Source: Deltaproteobacteria bacterium
GTDB lineage: Bacteria; Myxococcota_A; Polyangia; JAAYKL01
Direction of reading: 5' to 3'
DNA: 9,674 nt
NCBI GenBank assembly: GCA_011389755.1
Contig: JAABTR010000305.1
Location: 1 to 9,674, forward strand
The notes under the pieces are model-generated. The model did no database searches, had not been told where the DNA came from, and saw only the letters and a list, made by a program, of their open reading frames with translations. Below, one piece after another: positions 6,203 to 9,674 of the stretch. The first letter of the stretch is position 1; each line of letters opens with the position of its first letter. Position numbers and translations under genes: made by a program.

Positions 6203-6811
6203 ATGCTCAAAAGACTTTTCATCGGCGCCGTCCTTTTCGGTTGCCTCACGCTCGCGACGCAAGAGGGGCACGGCTATGTGCGCAAGGGACTGTATCGGCT
6301 CGGTTTTGACAGCAGCGTCTTTCGTTTCGGGCTCGTGAACCTCTCCTTCGAAAATGCAAAAGACGACAGCTTACGCGCCTTCACCGTCGGCGCCGGCATG
6401 GCGAGCACCGGACTTTTGCTGGGAGTCACCGTCAAAAACGGGCTGGTCCTCGGCGCCCGCCTCAACTTCGGCCTGTCCGGCCAAGAAGAGCTCCTGAGCG
6501 ACGAGCACTATTTCTCCTGGGGGGTCTCGCCCTTTTTGGAGTATGTGTTTCTCGACCGGGTCGTGCGCCCTTTTTTGAGCGTGGCGCTGGGCGCCCAAGG
6601 AGCTAGCAGCTACGCCGACGACGACTCGCTGTGGTGGGGCTTTCGCTTCGGCGGCGGCGGCGGCATCCACTTCTTCATGCACCAAAGCGTCTCAGTCGAT
6701 CTCGCCTTGGACGTGGGCTACACGCTGGGAAAAGGACGCCAGTTCGACGCCGACTTCCAGCACTGGCAGCTGTCCACCTCCGTGCTGCTGGGCACCTCGG
6801 GCTGGTTCTAA
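6203..6811 (+). CDS. Small outer-membrane beta-barrel protein
   Basis: 202 residues starting MLKRLFIGAVLFGCLTLA, a signal peptide whose cleavage probably lies between residues 19 and 25. The mature part consists of alternating amphipathic strands (LLLGVTVKNGLVLGARLNFG, SWGVSPFLEYVFL, RPFLSVALGAQGA, VSVDLALDVGYTLG) with short charged loops, and ends in GWF. A C-terminal aromatic residue is the signal recognised by the BAM complex. The size and strand count suit an 8- to 10-strand barrel of the OmpA/OmpW-like type, but no specific family is recognised. A glycine run (GGGGG, encoded near 6650-6664) precedes one strand. It has its own strong ribosome-binding site and follows the FHA gene by 129 nt on the same strand; nothing ties it functionally to that gene. 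LFGC resembles a lipobox only poorly, so a lipoprotein is unlikely. Confidence 0.75.
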   Translation: MLKRLFIGAVLFGCLTLATQEGHGYVRKGLYRLGFDSSVFRFGLVNLSFENAKDDSLRAFTVGAGMASTGLLLGVTVKNGLVLGARLNFGLSGQEELLSDEHYFSWGVSPFLEYVFLDRVVRPFLSVALGAQGASSYADDDSLWWGFRFGGGGGIHFFMHQSVSVDLALDVGYTLGKGRQFDADFQHWQLSTSVLLGTSGWF

Positions 6812-6906
6812 GGGCGACGTCCCTCATCCCCTCCGGCTGACCGGTTACGCTGTTTCACCTTAAGTAAAAAGATGAATCGGCCGATCTATTTGATGGGAGA
6901 CCAACA

Positions 6907-8472
6907 ATGACAAAAAACAATATATGTAAAAAAATTCACAACACCAGCAAGAGACATCGCCTGAACTCCTTGATGGGTGCCGCGCTCCTATCGATATTGA
7001 TCCTGAGCCTTTCTTGCGCCGATCAGGCCAGTGAGGCAGTCGAAACCTCTACGACAAACACAGACGAGGGTGGATCGGACATCGGCACCGACAGCCATCT
7101 CGATTCCGTCTCCGACGCCGATACCCAGACCGATACCGGCGAAGATACCGTCATCGACACCGGCACCGAAGAGGAAGGCGCCATCATCACAGCGAGTGGA
7201 GAAAACGTCGAGGATGGGGAGACCAAGGAGATGGCGTTCGACGGTGATGACACGACCAAGTGGCTCACCTTCGAAAACGCAGGATGGATCCAATACGATT
7301 TTGCCAAAGAGACGTCCAAAATCGTCTCGGGGTACAGCATCACGTCGGCCAACGACTTTCCGGGCAGAGATCCCAAAGACTGGTCTCTCAAGGGCTCTGA
7401 CGACGGCATCAGCTGGACGGTGCTGGACGAACGGACAAACGAATGTTTTACGGACAGGCTCCAGACAAGAGTTTTCCGGGTCAACAACGAAACCGCCTAC
7501 AAGATGTATCGGCTGGACGTCTCCGCAATAAGAGACCCGGCAGCGGGAATGTTACAAATCGCCGAGATCGAGCTGCTCGAAGACGGCAGCGCCGGAATCG
7601 AACCCGGTGCACAGGGCAGCTGCGCCGATTCTTTTAAATTCGTCGTGGTCGGCGACAGTCGTGACGGCGAAAACGGCGTCAACACCGAGGTCTGGGCGCA
7701 CCTGGTCTACGCTATCCTCGCCGAGAGAGCCGAATTTGTTTTGTTCACCGGTGATCTCACCGAGACCGGCTCCCAATCCGAGCTCGAACAGTGGATCGAG
7801 ATAGCACAGCCTCTTTACGATGCGGGCATCGGCGTCTACCCAGTTCGCGGCGATCACGACTCGAACCTCGCCGCGTGGAACGCCGCTTTCTCCGGCCCCT
7901 ACCTGCTGCCTCAAAGCGGCCCGAAGGAGGAGAAAAACCTCACCTACTCAAAAAAATACAAAAACCTGCTCTTCGTCGGCATCGACAACTACTGCGACCC
8001 AAAAAAAGAAGTCAATCAGCGGTGGCTGGACACGCAGCTCGAAAAAAACACCCTCCCCCACGTTTTCGTGTTCGGCCACGAACCGGCTTTTGCGGCGTCT
8101 GCCTCCGACACACTGGACGAGCACCCTCACGATAGAGATGTCTTTTGGCAGAGCCTAGAGGCCGCGGGCGCGCGCACCTACTTTTCGAGCCACGACTGCT
8201 TCTATGACCACGCCCGGATTGACGACGGCGATGGCGACGGCGCCGACGACATCCACCAATTCATCGCGGGAACAGCTGGTGCTCCCTTGTGCGAATTCGG
8301 CGGAAACTACACGGGAAAAAATGGCGGCTACATCCCCATCCAGCAACATCATTCGGAGCATTACGGATATATCTTGGCTCAAATCGACGGGCTAGCGGCC
8401 CAGCTGACGTTCAAAGAGCGCGACAATAATTCCTATTGGGCCACGGGCACCTTCACCTACTTCGCTGAGTAG
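6907..8472 (+). CDS. Lipoprotein with discoidin-like (F5/8 type C) domain and calcineurin-like metallophosphoesterase domain
   Basis: 521 residues. A basic n-region and hydrophobic segment (about 22-36) end in LSLSC, a tolerable lipobox with C37 as the lipidated residue. An Asp/Thr-rich linker (about 45-90) follows. Residues about 93-225 resemble a discoidin/CBM32 domain (AFDGDDTTKWLTF, GWIQYDF, DWSLKGSDDGISWTVLDE, MYRLDVSA, IAEIELLED), which typically binds glycans or surfaces. Residues about 243-520 are a metallophosphoesterase: GDSR (D250), GDLTETG (D283), RGDHD (314-318), FGHEP (H391) and SSHDCFYDH (427-435). The usual motifs are GDxH, GDxxxxG, GNH[DE], GH and GHxH, so three ligand positions differ. 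An acidic DDGDGDGADD loop could bind calcium. GGGAG at 6895-6899 supports the ATG at 6907. The protein is probably anchored in the envelope and hydrolyses a phosphoester outside the cytoplasm; the substrate is unknown. It is convergent with the next gene, with only nine bases between them. Confidence 0.88.
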   Translation: MTKNNICKKIHNTSKRHRLNSLMGAALLSILILSLSCADQASEAVETSTTNTDEGGSDIGTDSHLDSVSDADTQTDTGEDTVIDTGTEEEGAIITASGENVEDGETKEMAFDGDDTTKWLTFENAGWIQYDFAKETSKIVSGYSITSANDFPGRDPKDWSLKGSDDGISWTVLDERTNECFTDRLQTRVFRVNNETAYKMYRLDVSAIRDPAAGMLQIAEIELLEDGSAGIEPGAQGSCADSFKFVVVGDSRDGENGVNTEVWAHLVYAILAERAEFVLFTGDLTETGSQSELEQWIEIAQPLYDAGIGVYPVRGDHDSNLAAWNAAFSGPYLLPQSGPKEEKNLTYSKKYKNLLFVGIDNYCDPKKEVNQRWLDTQLEKNTLPHVFVFGHEPAFAASASDTLDEHPHDRDVFWQSLEAAGARTYFSSHDCFYDHARIDDGDGDGADDIHQFIAGTAGAPLCEFGGNYTGKNGGYIPIQQHHSEHYGYILAQIDGLAAQLTFKERDNNSYWATGTFTYFAE

Positions 8473-8481
8473 CCACTTGAG

Positions 8482-8799
8482 CTAAAGGATGCTCAGTGCG
8501 GTCAGCAGCTGTATCGCACCGACAAATGTCAGCAAGGTCGCCGCGGCCGTCTGGGTTTTGCCGGGCATGCGCGCGTACATAATCCCGCCGACGATGGCCA
8601 GGGTCGCGCCGAGGACGAGCATCGTGTTGACACCGGGCAGGGACAACCGGGCAACCCTAAACACAATGAGGGCCTCCCAAACGCTTGCGACAACAGCAAT
8701 TATGGGAAGTATTTTTTCACTCAATCGCCCCGGTTGAAACACCAGCAACAAGATAGCGGAAATGACAGCCGTGATGACAAACAGTTTGGTCATGCTCAT
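8482..8799 (-). CDS. Small four-helix membrane protein of unknown function
   Basis: 105 residues, almost entirely hydrophobic, with four predicted transmembrane segments at about 5-21, 30-48, 58-76 and 84-103 and only short polar loops (QPGRLSEK, ARMPGKTQT). The start ATG (8797-8799) is preceded on the minus strand by GGGAGAGATCA, giving a six-base spacing from GGGAG; a second ATG two codons later is less well placed. I do not recognise a family. The repeated small-residue faces (AATLLTFVGAIQLL) are typical of compact integral membrane proteins. It is convergent with the metallophosphoesterase gene and lies 138 nt downstream of the porin-like gene on the same strand. It has its own candidate promoter, so it may be transcribed independently. 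Confidence 0.72.
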   Translation of the reverse strand: MSMTKLFVITAVISAILLLVFQPGRLSEKILPIIAVVASVWEALIVFRVARLSLPGVNTMLVLGATLAIVGGIMYARMPGKTQTAAATLLTFVGAIQLLTALSIL

Positions 8800-8848
8800 T
8801 GATCTCTCCCTTTTTTAGGGCGAAAGCCATTTTGGGGAACGCTCAATG

Positions 8849-8876
8849 ATTAAGAACCGTTTTTTACCGTCGTCAA
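8849..8876 (-). promoter_or_regulatory. Candidate promoter of the four-helix membrane protein gene
   Basis: On the minus strand TTGACG (8871-8876, five of six) and CTTAAT (8849-8854, four of six) are 16 bases apart. They lie 50-77 bases upstream of the ATG at 8797-8799. This is a consensus match by eye only. Confidence 0.35.
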
Positions 8877-8937
8877 GCCAAGGACGAGCTTTGTGAGCGG
8901 TTCTTTCTTGGCGCTGACATGCTGCTACCGCCGCGAA

Positions 8938-9674
8938 TCAGAACGACACCGCCATCTGGGCGGTCAGGCTTTGAAATTGCCCGCCGAACAGAGCGAGCTC
9001 GGGCTCCATGACCGCGAATTCAACCTTGAGGGTCACGAAGGCAGAGGGTTTCACGTTCATCCCCACAGCGACGTTCTCCATCCAGGCATGGGGGAGGGTG
9101 TCATCGTGGCGACTGAGCTCATAGAACCCATACGGGATAATTTTCGTGTCTTTGAGCCATCTCTTCAGTGGCAGCTCGTATGCGAGCAGGACATAGACGC
9201 CGGTCCCCACGTTGCTCGCCCGGTACAAGTCGGTGCCGCCGAGCGAGACGTCCCCGGCTAGGAGAGCTTCGTTTGGGAGACGCGGCGTCGTGTTCGAGTA
9301 GTCCCACCGCGTCCATATGTACTCCGATTGCAGGCGGAGCCCGTGCCATTCGACGAGCAGGTCGGCCGAGACGATGAGCTCATCCATCGACCGGACCTTG
9401 ACCACATCCACCTGCAGCGGTGTTTTCATGTCGTCTTTGGCGAGCTTGCCCTCGTCTGTGGTGTAGATGTTCACGACCTTCTTGATGTCGGTGTACTTGC
9501 CGTACATCCCGTAACCGCCAAGGGAGATCCTGAAATCAGGTGAGCTGTAGGTGCCCCTGAGCCGCAAGCCCACAGCCTTGTTGGCGTCCAGGTCGTGCAC
9601 CTGCTCGATGGGACCGTGGCCGTTGGAGACCGTGACCGCGTAATCGATAAACGCGTCGCTGCGCCCCAGGAACA
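8938..9674 (-). CDS. Porin-like outer-membrane beta-barrel protein (C-terminal 244 residues, 5' end outside window)
   Basis: The frame is open to the right edge of the window, so the start is missing. The visible part begins FLGRSDAFIDYAVTVSNGHG and continues GLRLRGTYSSPDFRISLGGY. This resembles the mid-barrel region of phosphate-selective porin-type (OprO/OprP-like) proteins, where a GRxDYxVxxxNG segment precedes strands of this form. Later strands include LIVSADLLVEWHGLRLQSEY, TGVYVLLAYELPL, IIPYGFYELSRHD and AFVTLKVEFAVMEP. The protein ends in AQMAVSF, a typical BAM recognition end with terminal phenylalanine. In the cell it would form an outer-membrane channel; the substrate cannot be told from this part. 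A non-porin member of the same barrel superfamily is possible. An internal GTG at 9598-9600 is not the start, since the homologous barrel sequence continues upstream of it. Confidence 0.72.
   Translation of the reverse strand, partial: FLGRSDAFIDYAVTVSNGHGPIEQVHDLDANKAVGLRLRGTYSSPDFRISLGGYGMYGKYTDIKKVVNIYTTDEGKLAKDDMKTPLQVDVVKVRSMDELIVSADLLVEWHGLRLQSEYIWTRWDYSNTTPRLPNEALLAGDVSLGGTDLYRASNVGTGVYVLLAYELPLKRWLKDTKIIPYGFYELSRHDDTLPHAWMENVAVGMNVKPSAFVTLKVEFAVMEPELALFGGQFQSLTAQMAVSF

Noticed and set aside
8465..8496. CTGAG ... CTCAG inverted repeat between the convergent genes
   Set aside because: Five-base arms with a 22-nt loop and no T-tracts; too weak to call a bidirectional terminator.
8852..8905. 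Inverted repeat AAGAACCG ... CGGTTCTT upstream of the four-helix protein gene
   Set aside because: Eight-base arms with a 38-nt loop and no T-run in the needed place; could be chance, and it overlaps a better-supported candidate promoter.

Overview
The window looks like a GC-rich chromosomal segment from a myxobacterium-like (Myxococcota, former Deltaproteobacteria) genome. The signs are a Hanks-type Ser/Thr kinase with a C-terminal PEGA-like domain, a TPR-PEGA protein with a two-helix, CxxxxC-containing C-terminus, a zinc-ribbon/FHA protein, and an Asp/Thr-rich-linker lipoprotein. This placement is inference from gene style; no rRNA or phylogenetic marker is present.

Left half (1-4133, all minus strand, probable operon read right to left): Ser/Thr kinase (2505-4133), TPR-PEGA envelope protein (1438-2433), an unrecognised exported protein (712-1374), then the N-terminal half of TssK, the type VI secretion (T6SS) baseplate subunit, cut by the window edge (1-650). 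Gaps are only 61-71 nt and there is no obvious terminator between them. A 437-nt AT-richer intergenic region (4134-4570) separates this unit from a divergent gene (4571-6073) for a protein with two zinc ribbons, a Pro-rich repeat linker, a degenerate FHA-like domain and a canonical FHA domain. Kinase, FHA protein and T6SS component together recall the threonine-phosphorylation (PpkA/Fha) control of T6SS. The kinase catalytic loop, however, lacks two key residues, so it may be weak or a pseudokinase.

Right half (6074-9674): a small outer-membrane beta-barrel protein (6203-6811, +), a lipoprotein fusing a discoidin-like domain to a calcineurin-like metallophosphoesterase with altered metal-ligand motifs (6907-8472, +), a convergent four-helix membrane protein (8482-8799, -) and the C-terminal part of a porin-like outer-membrane protein (8938-9674, -, runs off the window). 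No link between these envelope genes and the T6SS is visible.

No tRNA, rRNA, CRISPR array, insertion sequence, integrase or att site was seen. The points most worth a second look are the degenerate kinase loop, the paired degenerate/intact FHA domains, the 18-bp perfect palindrome in the divergent intergenic region, the unrecognised protein next to TssK, and the metallophosphoesterase motif changes.
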